A stretch of DNA of 64,000 nucleotides from Tieghemostelium lacteum (taxonomy: Eukaryota; Evosea; Eumycetozoa; Dictyosteliales; Raperosteliaceae), in the NCBI GenBank assembly GCA_001606155.1, contig LODT01000013.1, forward strand, positions 930,001 to 994,000, written 5' to 3'. Made by a program: the position numbers and the translations under genes. The notes beneath the pieces were generated by a model that saw nothing but the letters and a program-made list of their open reading frames with translations, had not been told where the DNA came from and did no database searches. Positions 22,213 to 34,274 of the stretch are shown piece after piece (the stretch's first letter is position 1; every line of letters begins with the position of its first letter).

Positions 22213-24699
22213 ATGCTTTCAGGGTACATATACCCATATTTATTTAACCAGAGCTCTGCGACAGCGGGAGCTGGGGAAAATAATAATAGTCATATAAATA
22301 ATAGTAATAATAATAATATCGTTATTAATAGTAGTAATAATAGTAATAAGAATCTTTTGAATAGTAGTAATAATATAAACACTTCTGATAATTCAACATC
22401 AAATTCCTCACCAGTACAATCACCACTAATCAATCTGTTGTTTCCTAGCAATAAATATTCATTTCAGGAAAATATAAACAACACATTCTATGCATGTGGT
22501 GCAAATAGTAACAGTAATACTGATGAGCAAGAGGAGATTCAGAGTGAAAAGGACATGTACGACGATAATGAATTTGAAGATGACAATGTTGGAATCTATT
22601 CGTTTCCACCTAATAGAAATATACCTGAAACGACAACTACTACAACTACAACAACCAATAGTAAATACACAGATAAATCCAATCAAGATGATTTTATAAA
22701 TTCACCATCAACACCTTTACCAGACCCTATACAACAAACTCAAAATTCAACACCCTACAGAAACACTTATCGGCAAACTACCAAATCACCTTATTCTAAA
22801 ACTAAAAGATATATGTAAGTTTCAATCAGCCATGAGTTTAGGATGTAATGAGAAAAACATTAAACTAATATTAATTACAAATTATCTCTGTAGTGATGGT
22901 TATGGAACATTATATGTATATAGTGCTGAACAGAAACAAGCTGTTGAGTACACAATTGACAAGAAGCTATTTACAATTGGCAGTAGAAAAAATAATGAAG
23001 TTTTAATTCCAGGTCTTATAAGAAAAACATTTATGATAATTACACATGAAAATAATCAATTAAGACTCACTAATCTTACAAGAAATACTGTTAGAGTCAA
23101 TGGTATATATATACCTGATAGTGGACAGATACTCAATGATGGTGATCATATTAGATATACGACCACAACCCTTATCTTTAAATCATCTTATAGAAATATA
23201 CCATCACCTCATAACTGTAACAGTTGTCACACAACTGATAGTAATGATGCTGATTACCCACAATCACAAAAACATAAACAACAGAGATCAGAGAAAAATA
23301 ATTATAATATACCCCAAAATCAACCGAATTCTACCTACTCACAAAATGTACCAAATTTTAATAATCATCACCAAACACCGAGTTCTACCTACATTAATTA
23401 CAATCATTATTATCACACACCGAGTTCTATCTATCATAATAACAGTCAACAACCGAATCCTACCTACTCACAATCAATGCCACACATTAACAATCGTAAC
23501 TACCCTTCATCGCCATCGTATACCCATCATAGCAGTCAACAACCGAATTCTACCCACTCCCAACCAATACCACCATATCAACAATCACCATATAATCAGA
23601 ACTATAAAGAGTTTCATCACCAAACACCCTCACAACCGATACCTACCTACAAAACCCAATCCACCCAAACCCCATCATCACCAAATATTAATACCAATTT
23701 ATTTGATAAGCTTCATAAAAATAATAATAGTAACATTACTGTAAATGTAAATATTAGTAATAATAATAAGATTCCTTATCGGTCATCAAAGTCCAAGAAA
23801 TCAGATAATGATGACGATTTACATATCCCTCCATTTGAAATATATGATATTACTATAGATTTAAATAGTAATAATAATATAATCACAGAGGATGGATATA
23901 TTCAATCAAGAAATAAGAGTTTTCTGCGAACCAAACTATTTGATAATATATATTTTTCCCTATCACCACAGTTATTACATTATACGAGTACCATTAGAAG
24001 TAATGGTGGTGATATAACTAGTGATGTTCTCTTAAAAAGAAGACTGTATAGAGTTATACCTGATTTTTCCTTTTTTGATTATTTAAAAAAACCATTTTAT
24101 AAGGGTATTGGAGTATTAATTAAAGAATCTTGGTTAAATGATTCTATACATCATGTAAGTAATTTAACACAAAATTTATAAAATTAACAAACATTAATAA
24201 TTTGATTTGTTACAGAACAAAATATTATCAGAATCAAAGTATACAGTAGATGTAGTACACCCAAACAAATTATTATTTCGAAGACAACAATTTACAATTT
24301 ATCCCCCCACATCATCTATTGATGATATTATAATGCTATATATGCAAAAACTTAAGCCTTATTATTTTGGAAAATCTGGTTATGTATGTATAATTAAATA
24401 GATAACTTTTTACCCTATCCTCTAACACTATTCATAAATAGGAACAACTTAAATCTGATTTTGAACATGAAATATCATATTATGGAGGAGACGTAGTGCC
24501 ATATGAAGACTTGTCAGTATCTAAGGTAAAGTACATATTGGCTCTTCGCGATTTAACACCAAGCGAAGTAGCCTCTATGAATACCTATTCACTGGTGTCT
24601 GTATCTTGGTTTTTAGAATGCAAGGAAAAAGGATCAATAGTTAATCCATTGACGAATCCAAATTATTATTACAATAATATAATGTTAAGAGGTAAATAA
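22213..24699 (+). CDS. FHA and tandem BRCT protein (nibrin-like architecture)
   Basis: Four exons, 22213-22814, 22894-24154, 24216-24383 and 24442-24699, give 762 residues. The N-terminal 200 residues are Asn/Ser/Thr-rich. An FHA domain lies at about 205-290 (KKLFTIGSRKNNEVLIPG, LTNLTRNTVRVNGIYI, LNDGDHIRY). A low-complexity Gln/Pro/Ser/Tyr linker of about 160 residues follows. Two BRCT-like repeats are at about 490-610 (IGVLIKESWLNDSIHH) and 620-755 (SVSWFLECKEKGSIVNP), each with the W of BRCT helix 3. FHA plus two BRCTs is the order in NBS1/nibrin, which recruits Mre11-Rad50 to DNA breaks. No Mre11- or ATM-binding C-terminus is visible, so nibrin identity is not proven. Confidence 0.75.
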
Positions 24700-24838
24700 A
24701 TCCACCTGTTTCTATTATCTTTTGTTTTTAATATAATTGAATAATATATGCATGATGGGTTGTGTACTTATTGTTTTTTGTGTACTTAAGTGTATTGATT
24801 TTTATTTAAAGTGTTCAAAGGTTAGTTTAAGTGTTTTT

Positions 24839-26198
24839 TTATTTTCTCTTTCCTGATGGGTTAGTGTTGATGTTTCTAGAGTCAACATAATGTTGAATAG
24901 ATTGAACTAAACCTCTTTCGTCATTCAATTCTTGTACTTCTTTGGTGACATCTTCTGGTTTCTTCTTGGCAATATCAGACAAGACTGGTAACAAATTGAT
25001 TAAAATAGATTCTCTGGTATTTGGATTGAATTTACCAATATTGATTACATTTGGATGTTTATAAGATTGAGTATCCAAAAATATAACTTTCTTTGGATCT
25101 CTGTTTAACATTTCAACTCTTTGTGAGAATTGACCTCTTTCTTTTAATCCTGAATCAGAGAATAATTGTGATGACAAGTAATTACCTTGTGGATCAATTT
25201 TGAATGTAATTAATTCTGGATTCTAATTTACACCAATTGGTTAATATAGCCAAATAGTTTAACAATTCATTAAAAATACATACATTTGTTGGCATACTAT
25301 TTGAATATAAAACGATTTCATAATCTTTTGAAAGATTTGATAAAAAGTAATCTAAACCTGCTCTTTTGAAAACTGCTGGATGATTCTATATTATTATATT
25401 GAATAACAGTTAGATAATCTAAAGTGTTTAAATAGTGTTATTATTAATGTAATGTTGATGATAGTTTACATTTGAACGTGAGATTTCAAGAATTGAATCT
25501 AAATCAATAACTAGAGTATATTGTCTACCAACACCTGATGGAAGTGGTGGTCCTAATAATTGTTGTAAAGGGGCTGGTCCAAAAAACTAGATTATAAATA
25601 AAAAGTGTTTTAATTAATATCTGTGATTGGGTTTTCTTTATAAAGTAAAAACATACGCTTTCAAATGTTTTGTTTTCTCTCAATAAATTTGCATATATAT
25701 TATCAAATGAGGTTCTTACTGGAATTGCTAAATTGGCTGTTTTTGGAAGGTGGTAGTGTGTTAGTAAAAAAGTGTGTACAATTACTTGAACGAAACAAAA
25801 TATCACATACTGAGAATATTGGTTTGAACTTTTCCTAATTTTAATCTTTCCTCCTCTGTAATATCTTTTTTGTAGTTGTACAATACATATATGGTGGCAG
25901 ATGAGAATAAAGTTGCTAATAAGATTGTGGATGTTGCTGTTTTGAGATATGGTGGTAACTCATATTTTGGTTTCTTTTCAGATTCTCCATCTTCTTCTTC
26001 TTCAAATTCTTCCTTTTTTTCAGTTTCCTCTGGTTCTTTCTCTTTTGAAGATTTACTATTGCTTTTGGCATAGTTTCTGAAAGGACCATAGTTTTGACCA
26101 AATGGTAGAGTAGTATTACCAAAACTACTGGTAGATGCCAAATTAAACTTTTTGGTACCTGACAATACGTTTCTGATAACTCTAGTTGATAATAACAT
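24839..26198 (-). CDS. timm50: Mitochondrial import receptor Tim50
   Basis: Five exons, 25811-26198, 25657-25736, 25470-25586, 25284-25385 and 24839-25222, give 356 residues. An N-terminal presequence precedes an acidic matrix-side stretch and one membrane helix (about 95-115, TILLATLFSSATIYVLYNY). The intermembrane-space FCP1/NIF-like domain has YTLVIDLDSILEISRSN, DYEIVLYSNSMPTN and KKVIFLDTQSYKHP. Tim50 receives presequences from TOM and hands them to Tim23. Both Asp residues of the DxDx motif are kept, although Tim50 is not known to need phosphatase activity. All splice phases agree; introns are 70-98 bp. Confidence 0.93.
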
Positions 26199-26437
26199 CT
26201 CTCTTTTTATTTTTATGAAAAATGTAATGTGCTGATCAATCCGATTTGAAAAAATGAATTAAAAAAAAAACGAAAAAAGGCTTTAGAGCACTAATTATCA
26301 AATTGCATAATGATTTGCTTTTGGAAATTTAGAGTAACTTAAAAAATACACCCATCCCTCACTCATTTCCATCATTTTTATGAAATTATCTTTTTATTCT
26401 TAATTTTAAGATTTATTAATATTCAATATTTATATAT

Positions 26438-27385
26438 TTAATGATGTTCATCGGGACGATTTGATGGAGTGAAACCATCAAATCTTCTTTCATTGTGGCA
26501 ATATCCAATATGAAAATCTTTCATTACTAAATGTGCATTAACAGTCATTGGTGAATCTATATATATATAAATAAAATAAATAATCATTAGTATACTACAG
26601 AATATAGTTGATGTCAATTAAAAATAAAATTAAATATTTACTAAAAAATGCTGATGTTGAATCACCTCCTGCATTCTAAATATGTTAAATTAATTGATTT
26701 AGTTAGAATCACATGTAAATAACTTCAATGAAAATAAATACATACACTTAAAATTGCATCACCTCCTGGATGAGAGGATACATATGATGTTACATTATAT
26801 ACTATAATATATAAACAATAACAATGTTAGAAATTTACTTCTTTTTTGAGGATGCTAAATATTAAACTACTAATGATTTACCTTTTTCATTGATAATAAT
26901 CCAACAATCATCTTTGTTATTGTGTCTTGAAACCTCTTTAAGTGTAAAAACTGGTAATGTAGTATCGAATAATGTGGAATTTGGAAAACCTGGGTCTATT
27001 TGAATATATAATGTTATTAATCAAATACTAATTGATTTTTAAGATTATAATTATCATTTGTCTTTCCTAAACAAAAACCTACGATCAAATTTTAAGTCAG
27101 TTGGGTCAACTTTTTCCAACATCCAAGGTGCTTCATCTATATCAGATGCATAAAAACGTTTACTATAGAGAATATTGCATTTACTGTTGCTATTGTTGGT
27201 TAATAAAGATTTTGAGCTAATTGATTTACAGATATTTAATGTGTTGATTGGTTTTTGAATATTTAAATAAATTTTACTAATCTGTTGGTATCATTCACGT
27301 GTTAATATAGGAATAAATGTGATAAAACATTCAATCTAGATCATACATTGTTTGAATATCTTAATAAACTTGAGATTCTGACCAT
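26438..27385 (-). CDS. Mitochondrial cytochrome b5-domain protein
   Basis: Six short exons: 27347-27385, 27083-27281, 26882-26995, 26746-26801, 26642-26675 and 26438-26556, giving 186 residues. All phases agree. The N-terminal 65 residues are basic, Ser-rich and end in SKRFYASDIDE, a likely mitochondrial presequence. The cytochrome b5 domain (about 92-165) reads VFTLKEVSRHNNKDDCWIII, then VYNVTSYVSSHPGGDAIL, with HPGG supplying one haem-ligand His. The second ligand is likely the His in VNAHLVMKDFHIGY. No flavin, molybdenum or membrane-anchor domain follows, so it is a soluble electron carrier, perhaps of the intermembrane space. The partner is unknown. Most exons are too short to stand out as open frames. 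Confidence 0.82.
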
Positions 27386-27650
27386 TTTTTCAACTCTTGG
27401 GTATAAATAATACAAAAAATGATAAAAATCAAAAAAAAAATTTCAAAAACATCCACTTCCCATAATTCAAATGATCATACAAATTATAAGTTTTGATAGA
27501 AACTAAATTTTTAGGTATTTAATTTAAGATCCTTATTACTGCAATTTACATTTCGTCAAATTACACTCGTTTTCTCTAATTGATAAATATATCAAGGATC
27601 TGTTTTTTTATGGAGGAATGAATTACAATTTATCTTAAACTCTAAAATTT

Positions 27651-29063
27651 TTAGAGTTTAATAAATATTTTATTTCTGTACATCAGGTAGGCAATGGCAT
27701 CATAGAAAACAAACCAAACTAAACTGAAAACGGTTGAGGCTAAATATGGGTTCTTTAACCATGAGAGATATAATACCTCGTAGGAACGAGTCCAGAAATA
27801 TTCATTGTGAACCTTAATGTAAAACATTAAGAGAATTTCAATGAATATCATAAGAGAATAGATGGTAATTGGGTTCATACCAATCCATACAAATGGTTGA
27901 ACAGACTTATTAATTAGATTTCTAGTTCTATTTGATTTCCAAGGTATGATATCAATGAGAAGATATAAAATAGATATGAAATAACCTCCCATTGATACTG
28001 TAAATAATGCAAAACTAAATGACCATATTAGTTTGTTGAATGGTATAACAGTACATGCAATGGCAATCGATGGAATTAGGAATAAAGTGGAAACTAAAAT
28101 CCATCTAAACACAATATCAGTGTTGGCATATGAATGTTTTTTGAAATAATTTGTAAAAATTCTGCCAAATTCCACACCACCCCAACATGTCACAAACGCC
28201 ATGAGAGTTGATAACAAACCTTCTGGATCATTTGGTTGAATCATATTATTGTGGAATACAGAATGATCAAAATAGGCACCGGCATTACATGTTGGTGTAG
28301 TGTTTCCTCTTCCACAACCACCAGGAACAGGATACCCATACATCAGAGCCAAATACACTATAGAACAAGCTGCCAAAAACAGTCTTTGAACCCATTTGGA
28401 AAAACACAAAAAACTAAAACAACTGAGGAAATAACATAATGCAATTCTCTGCAAAACACCCATAATTCTAAAGGAATCAAACACGAATTTGTGAGCCATC
28501 AAATTGAGAAAACATTGAATGAAAAATAGCAAAAATGTTCTTCGGATGATATTGGACCATGCTATTGACAATCAAGGATATGTTATTGGGATATGAATAT
28601 AATTTCATAATGATTGGAGATGGAAAGGAGAAGGATTAGGAAGGAGGAACCAATATGAATATATAAAACAAAAATACAAACTTTTGATATCATTTTTTGA
28701 GTTTTTGAGTGCCAGAGCCACTGAAAATCCACTAATAAATATAAAAGATGGAAATATGAGATCGGCAGTCGAAAGTCCATTCCAAGAAGTCTCTTTTAAT
28801 GGCCAAATTACATAATCACCACCTTGATTATCAACCAAACTAAAAATGTTTAAAAATGTTAGAATAGTGGTATCGACTCAAATAAAAGTACTCTTGTAAA
28901 TTCCATACATCATTCCAAATATAGTCAAACCTCTGGCAGTATCTAAACATAAAATTCTTTTCTTTGTTTGAGGTGATTCAGGTTTAGATTCCTTAATTTT
29001 ATTGATCACTACAATGGTATCATTATTTCGGTTTAATAAAGGTGTTGATTCTTGAATATTCAT
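27651..29063 (-). CDS. HGSNAT-like polytopic membrane protein (DUF1624/YeiB-type acyltransferase)
   Basis: Three exons, 28909-29063, 28682-28839 and 27651-28561, give 407 residues. Splicing produces CLDTARGLTIFGMILVDNQG, matching the family start (DTFRGI...MVFVN). Then follows KETSWNGLSTADLIFPSFIF, matching WNGLTVADLVFPWFVF of human HGSNAT. About ten hydrophobic helices follow, with the conserved GVLQRIALCYF. HGSNAT moves acetyl groups from cytosolic CoA to lysosomal heparan sulfate through an active-site His in KHASWNG. Here that position is Glu68 (KETSWNG), so activity is doubtful. Unlike human HGSNAT there is no large lumenal N-terminal domain. Substrate unknown. Confidence 0.82.
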
Positions 29064-30316
29064 TTTGAAACTAAAATAGTTTACTCTCGAGTTTGTTGGT
29101 AACAGAGAGAGTGTATATATACTATTTCAGAATTTTTATCAAACTTGAATATAAACAAAAAAAAAAATCTTTATTTAGATTTTTTTTTATAAAATTTATT
29201 CAAATGAAAGGTTTTGGGAAATCGAAAGTCTCCAACACTTCCTATTCATTATTAATAATTTACATATCTATGAGATTATTAATTATTTGTTGTTTCCAAT
29301 TTAGTTGAATACTATTATCTCTTTGCAGTAAATGGTTGAAAAAAAAAGAGAAGATTTTTTTTTTCTAATCCTTTCAAAAATAGTTATTACACCCAATTTC
29401 AACTATATCCTAGAATATAGCAGATGTTAAAAGATAAATCACCAATTGTGGTTGTGATAATCTGAATTCCAAAAATTGAAATAACAATTTTTAGAACATT
29501 CAACAAATTTAGAAATTCAAATTATGTTTTTGAAATTTAAACAAGCATCCAATAACAAGAAAAAACAACAAAGCACAATAATAACAACAAGAATTGTGTA
29601 ATGGTGATGTATATTTATTGAATCATTCATTCACTCATTCAAATTAAAATATTTTCACTTTCCAATAAGTTATAAAAGAAATTTGATATTTACTGTGTCA
29701 TCACACCTACACATAACATCCCCACCCTCCTTGCAGTATCTAAATAGTTTCAAACTATTTTTAATCATAACCTGATTAATACAATTTATTGTTAACATGT
29801 TTTACTGATATTTTTCAACTACTTTTACTCTACCTCATTAACCCCCCCTTACCTAACACCATCATACAAAAACAAAAAAAAAACAAGTAAAACACTATAT
29901 TTATATGTGATTTAGTGGGTGTGTGTTTATATGTGTGTGTTTAGTGTATAGTCACAACAATCAGTGTTTCTCTTTTAAAATTGGGTTGTTCCATTGATTA
30001 TATTGATTATTTGTGAAAAGTTTATAAATCTATCTATGAGTTTAAATATCTGAGATTTATACACTAAAAGCAAGTGTGGGGGTGATAGGTACAAAACTAT
30101 ATTTATCATTTTTTTAAAATTACGTGGAAATATTTAGTGCCATATATACACACCCTTCCCTCATAGGGGGTTTATTTTTCTTACTGTACTGTTTGATTTA
30201 AATTTCTCATAATTATAAATAGAGTTCAAATTAAAAATTTAAAATCATTTCATTTATAACAATTAAACAACAATATTGAATTCAAAATCTTAGATTTAAT
30301 ATTGTTCATAAAGAAA
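29064..30316. promoter_or_regulatory. 1.25 kb intergenic region; promoter of the GH5 cellulase gene with G/T- and C/A-rich boxes
   Basis: Divergent region. GC-rich islands break the AT background: C/A-rich 29701-29731, G/T-rich 29915-29943 (GTGGGTGTGTG) and 30073-30084 (AGTGTGGGGGTG). These resemble the G-boxes bound by the dictyostelid G-box factor GBF, which drives post-aggregative genes. A TATA-like element (TATAAATA) lies at 30214-30221, about 95 bp before the start codon. GBF binding is inference from the sequence pattern. A 34-codon ATG frame at 29203 is not convincing as a gene. Confidence 0.5.
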
Positions 30317-32232
30317 ATGATTATAAAGTATTTATTAGTTTTTGTAGCTTTAGTGACTATTGTGTTGGCAGATAGCTGTTACAATAGTATAGATTGGAGA
30401 TCTGCAAATGGTAAATTAACTGGAAGTGGAAATGAACTACAATTACAAGGTATTGCATGGTTTGGTCTGGAGACTACTACTTATTCTCCAGGTGGTTTAC
30501 AAACAACTTCTGTTGAAGCACTACTTGATATCTTAGTTCAAACTAAATTCAATGTCATTAGAATTCCATTTAGTGTCGACATGATTCTAAATAATAGATT
30601 TCCAACTTCTATCAACTATGCTTTGAATCCAAATCTCCAAGGAAAGAACGCTTTGGATGTAATTGAATATATAACTCAAAAAGCTGCTGAAAGAGGTATT
30701 TTAATTGTACTTGAACAACATAGATTCCATCCAGCCGATTACATCCCACCTCTATGGTATGATAGCTCATACCCTGAAACTACTATTATTAGCAGTTGGA
30801 TAACTCTAGTCAATAGATTCAAGAAATACTGGAATCTCTGGGGATTGGATATCAAAAATGAACCACATGATCCAGCTACATGGGGTACTGGAGACTTGTC
30901 AACAGACTGGGACAAAGCATTCGCTAGAATCTCCAATAGTATCGCAAATGCCACTGCATTCAATGGTGTCTATCTTCTAGAAGGTATCCAAGGTAACCCA
31001 ATATGTTCATCTCCAGAAAACAATTGGTGGGGTGGAAATATGGAACCTTTGAAATGTTTCCCAGTAAACTTAAATCAAGCCGACCGTATTGTCTTTGCAC
31101 CACACACCTTCTGTTCCTCTGTTTTTGATCAACCATACTTCAACGCTGGTAACTATCCAGCAAACATGAACCAAATCTGGGAGAATCAATTTGGATTCCT
31201 AACCTCCAAATACTTTGCAGTTGCCATTGGTGAATGGGGATGTAAAGTCAACTCAACCAAAAATCAAAATTGGTTAAATTCATTTGTAGCCTACCTCAAC
31301 AACAAGGGTATTCGTAATCACTTATTCTTTGCTCTTAACCCTGATTCAGCTGATACCGATTCACCAATTAATGCCGATTGGAAAACCATTAATCAAAATA
31401 CCATCAACTATATTAAACTAATTTCTCCAAGTCCAACTAAATTCTATCAAGCTGGTACACAAATTTGTATAGGTAAATAATAATTTTTATATCCATATAT
31501 CATATATCCATATATCTCTATATACAAAATTATTATTTTATATCCATATATTATATTCTTATAGGATTGATCGAAAATAAATATACTTACCAAATTTCCT
31601 CTTTAATTCTATTCTCTCTAAAATTTTATTAATTTAAAAATTATTAATACAATTTAATAGCAAATGGTATTTCTACATCTTCATCTACAAGTGGTTTATC
31701 TACAACTTCTTCAACTAGCTCAACCACAGGTTCATCTACTACAAGTACAACTGGATCATCTACTAGTTCAACCACTGGTTCATCTACTACAAGTACAACT
31801 GGATCCTCAACAACATCAACTACATCTTCAACTAGTTCAACCACTGGCTCTTCTACTACAAGTACAACTGGACCACAAACTAGTACAACCAGTACAGGGA
31901 GTACTAGTGGGAGTACAACTACAACTAGTACTAATAGTCTTGTTATTACTCAGACTTTAAGTTCATCATGGAAAGATGGTAGTGGAAATAGCTGGGTATC
32001 TTATAACTGTCAAATTACAAACACCGGATCAACAATTATTTATCAACCAGAATGGAGAAGTAATCCAAATCAAAAACCAAGTAGTACATTTGAAATTTGG
32101 GGTCTTACTGCTTCCAATGATCCTTTAATTGCATGGAGTTTAACATGGTCAAATAACATTGCTCCTGGTCAATCTTACTCATTTGGTTACAATATCAAAT
32201 TAAATTCAGCTATTGTTTGGACTAGAATTTAA
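30317..32232 (+). CDS. Secreted GH5 endoglucanase with Ser/Thr linker and CBM49
   Basis: Two exons, 30317-31472 and 31661-32232, give 575 residues. Signal peptide MIIKYLLVFVALVTIVLA. The GH5 barrel (about 20-370) shows LQGIAWFGLET, FNVIRIPFSVD, the acid/base Glu182 in DIKNEPHD and the nucleophile Glu306 in AIGEWG. Exon 2 starts with a SSTTGSSTTSTTG linker of about 85 residues and ends in a CBM49 (ITQTLSSSWKDGSGNSWVSY, WSNNIAPGQSYSFGYNI). CBM49 is the cellulose-binding module typical of dictyostelid wall enzymes. It probably loosens stalk or spore-coat cellulose, perhaps at germination or culmination. The 188 bp intron is longer than usual and contains an ATATCC-type repeat. The splice joins the enzyme exactly to its linker, suggesting exon-based domain assembly. 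Confidence 0.92.
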
Positions 32233-32933
32233 ATTTACTTTCACCATTTTAAAAAAAAAATATATATTTTTGATTCAAAAATATATTCTATTTATTAATT
32301 ATTTATTAAAAATTTAGAATCTATTACTTACTTCATTTAAATATAGTTACTACAGAATAAACCAAATTTTTGTATTTCGTATTTTTACCATATAAATACA
32401 TAACTGGGCATTCAAGGAGCAAAACACCATTAATTCAGAGGGTTATGAGAATTGAACAATGTTGCAATATTGTAAATTGATAAAAAAAAAGTGTTGAGTG
32501 TAATTTAAAAAAAAAATGTAGGAATTATTTATAAGAAAAAATCTACATATAGATTTTGTAGCTATTTGTTGAGATTGTGGTATTTCTTTATCCTGTGATA
32601 ATGATGGTGATGGAATACTCCTTACTAGTTTACTATGTGTTCTCCTTGAAAAAGTAGATAGTTTGGTAAATTTATGAATAAATATATGATAAAATGATAA
32701 TATTATTGAAAATCACCAAAATACTAAATGACTCATCTTTACCAAAACAATAACCTAAAATTAAAAGAGGTTTGTAATAAATAGTTACAGATAATTTAAA
32801 ATGAAACTCCCCTCCCCGATCTCGGCTCCTGAATTTTTTCGCTTAAAATCTTAATTTTAAAAAAAACTGCCGCATGCTTAATATAAAATTTTTATTTTTT
32901 CAAAAATACACTTGATATTAACTCCAAGGTACA
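32233..32933. other. Intergenic region with a weak minus-strand coding-like fragment
   Basis: 701 bp. On the minus strand near 32550-32680 a short frame reads with gene-like composition (STFSRRTHSKLVRSIPSPSL, then KEIPQSQQIATKSI) but lacks a start and clear splice sites. It may be a decayed gene piece. The rest is A/T-rich, with a short GC patch at 32811-32830 just before the fucosyltransferase promoter. Confidence 0.3.
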
Positions 32934-34181
32934 ATGAAAAACAAAACTCTTATATTTTTTATCACGTTGATTTATATATTTATTGTGCTTTATAGTACTT
33001 CCATATTATTTAAAATTGATAAGAGTACAAACTCACACGAAAATGTAATATTAGATCACAGTTCAAATTCTAATACTAATAATAAACTAGTAAGAAATTC
33101 CACATCAGCGTCTACCCACTCAACTAAAACAGAAATAAATAAGTTAATATTGTCATGGGATCCAGGGTACAGTTTTTTCAGTCAATTTAGTGATTGCAAA
33201 GAATTGGGGTGTCAATTCACCTACGATAAAACTGCAATTTCTAAAGCAGGTTTAGTTCTTTTCTCTGTTGCTTGGGCACAGAAACTAAACTACTCTGGTC
33301 AGATGCCAAAAAGAGAATTCCCAGAACAGATATTCATGGGATTTAGTTTTGAACCAGCTACTTATTATAATCTGACGGTAAACCAAACATTTATACAAGA
33401 GCATTTGAATGCCACCGCAGGGTTTAGGTATATTACTAATGAACCTTCACATGTCTACATGCCATACGGACCAGAATGTGTAAAGAACATGTGGGGATAT
33501 ATATTTAGATATGGTCCTCCAATAACAAAAATACCCGAAAATAACAGAGAAAACAAAATACTCTTTGCAGCAAGTAATTGCAAGAGTTTTACAGGTAGAG
33601 ATCAATTTGTCACTGAATTAATGAAATACATTAACATTGACTCTATAGGAAAATGCGTCCATAATAAGAATATAACAGTGAACAGAGCTGAGATGACAGC
33701 TCACCAAAATGGAGATGTAAAATTACAGATATTAAAAACCTACAAGTTTGCATTAGCAATTGAAAACTCAGAATGCGATGACTATGTCACTGAAAAACTT
33801 TGGGAACCATTATCAGTGGGTACTATTCCCATTTATTTAGGTGCAAAAAACGTTAAAAGATTTTTGCCACACCCAGATGCTATAATTGACATAAGAGACT
33901 TTGATTCAGCTCAAAGTCTTTCAGATTACATTAAATTGGTGGATACCAATGAAACACTAAGAAGAAAACATCTTCAATGGATAGAAGAACCAAGAACTAA
34001 AGAATATCAACAACTATACAAAGACTCTAAAGATTATTCAGATATGTTTTGTGGAATGTGTCGTAGGCTCATTGACTATCAAACCAACCCTAATATGCCA
34101 AGAGTACTTAGACCTATCGATATACCTTTCCCTGAATGTGAGTTAAAACCCTTTTCATTTCCAATAAATTCGGCTGTGTAA
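32934..34181 (+). CDS. GT10 alpha-1,3-fucosyltransferase-like protein
   Basis: Intronless, 415 residues. Type II topology: a 7-residue tail and one signal-anchor helix (about 8-28, LIFFITLIYIFIVLYSTSIL), then a Ser/Asn stem and a Golgi-lumenal catalytic domain. The donor-binding signature YKFALAIENSECDDYVTEKL, followed by WEPLSVGTIPIYLGAKNV, is the GT10 motif. NKILFAASNCKS is the preceding strand. The family transfers L-fucose from GDP-fucose to GlcNAc (alpha1,3) on glycoproteins or core chitobiose. Dictyostelids are rich in fucosylated N-glycans and spore-coat proteins, but the acceptor here is unknown. Full-length by family standards. Confidence 0.9.
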   Translation: MKNKTLIFFITLIYIFIVLYSTSILFKIDKSTNSHENVILDHSSNSNTNNKLVRNSTSASTHSTKTEINKLILSWDPGYSFFSQFSDCKELGCQFTYDKTAISKAGLVLFSVAWAQKLNYSGQMPKREFPEQIFMGFSFEPATYYNLTVNQTFIQEHLNATAGFRYITNEPSHVYMPYGPECVKNMWGYIFRYGPPITKIPENNRENKILFAASNCKSFTGRDQFVTELMKYINIDSIGKCVHNKNITVNRAEMTAHQNGDVKLQILKTYKFALAIENSECDDYVTEKLWEPLSVGTIPIYLGAKNVKRFLPHPDAIIDIRDFDSAQSLSDYIKLVDTNETLRRKHLQWIEEPRTKEYQQLYKDSKDYSDMFCGMCRRLIDYQTNPNMPRVLRPIDIPFPECELKPFSFPINSAV

Positions 34182-34274
34182 TATATAAATTCAGTGAAAT
34201 ATTGCATTACAACATTTTTTAACCGAATTGAATTGTTTTCAAATCAATATCTTCTTTTTTTTAAACGAGAGGCA

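Noticed and set aside
29203-29307. 34-codon ATG frame with a hydrophobic end
   Set aside because: Too short, no homology, poor context; sits in the promoter gap of two genes.
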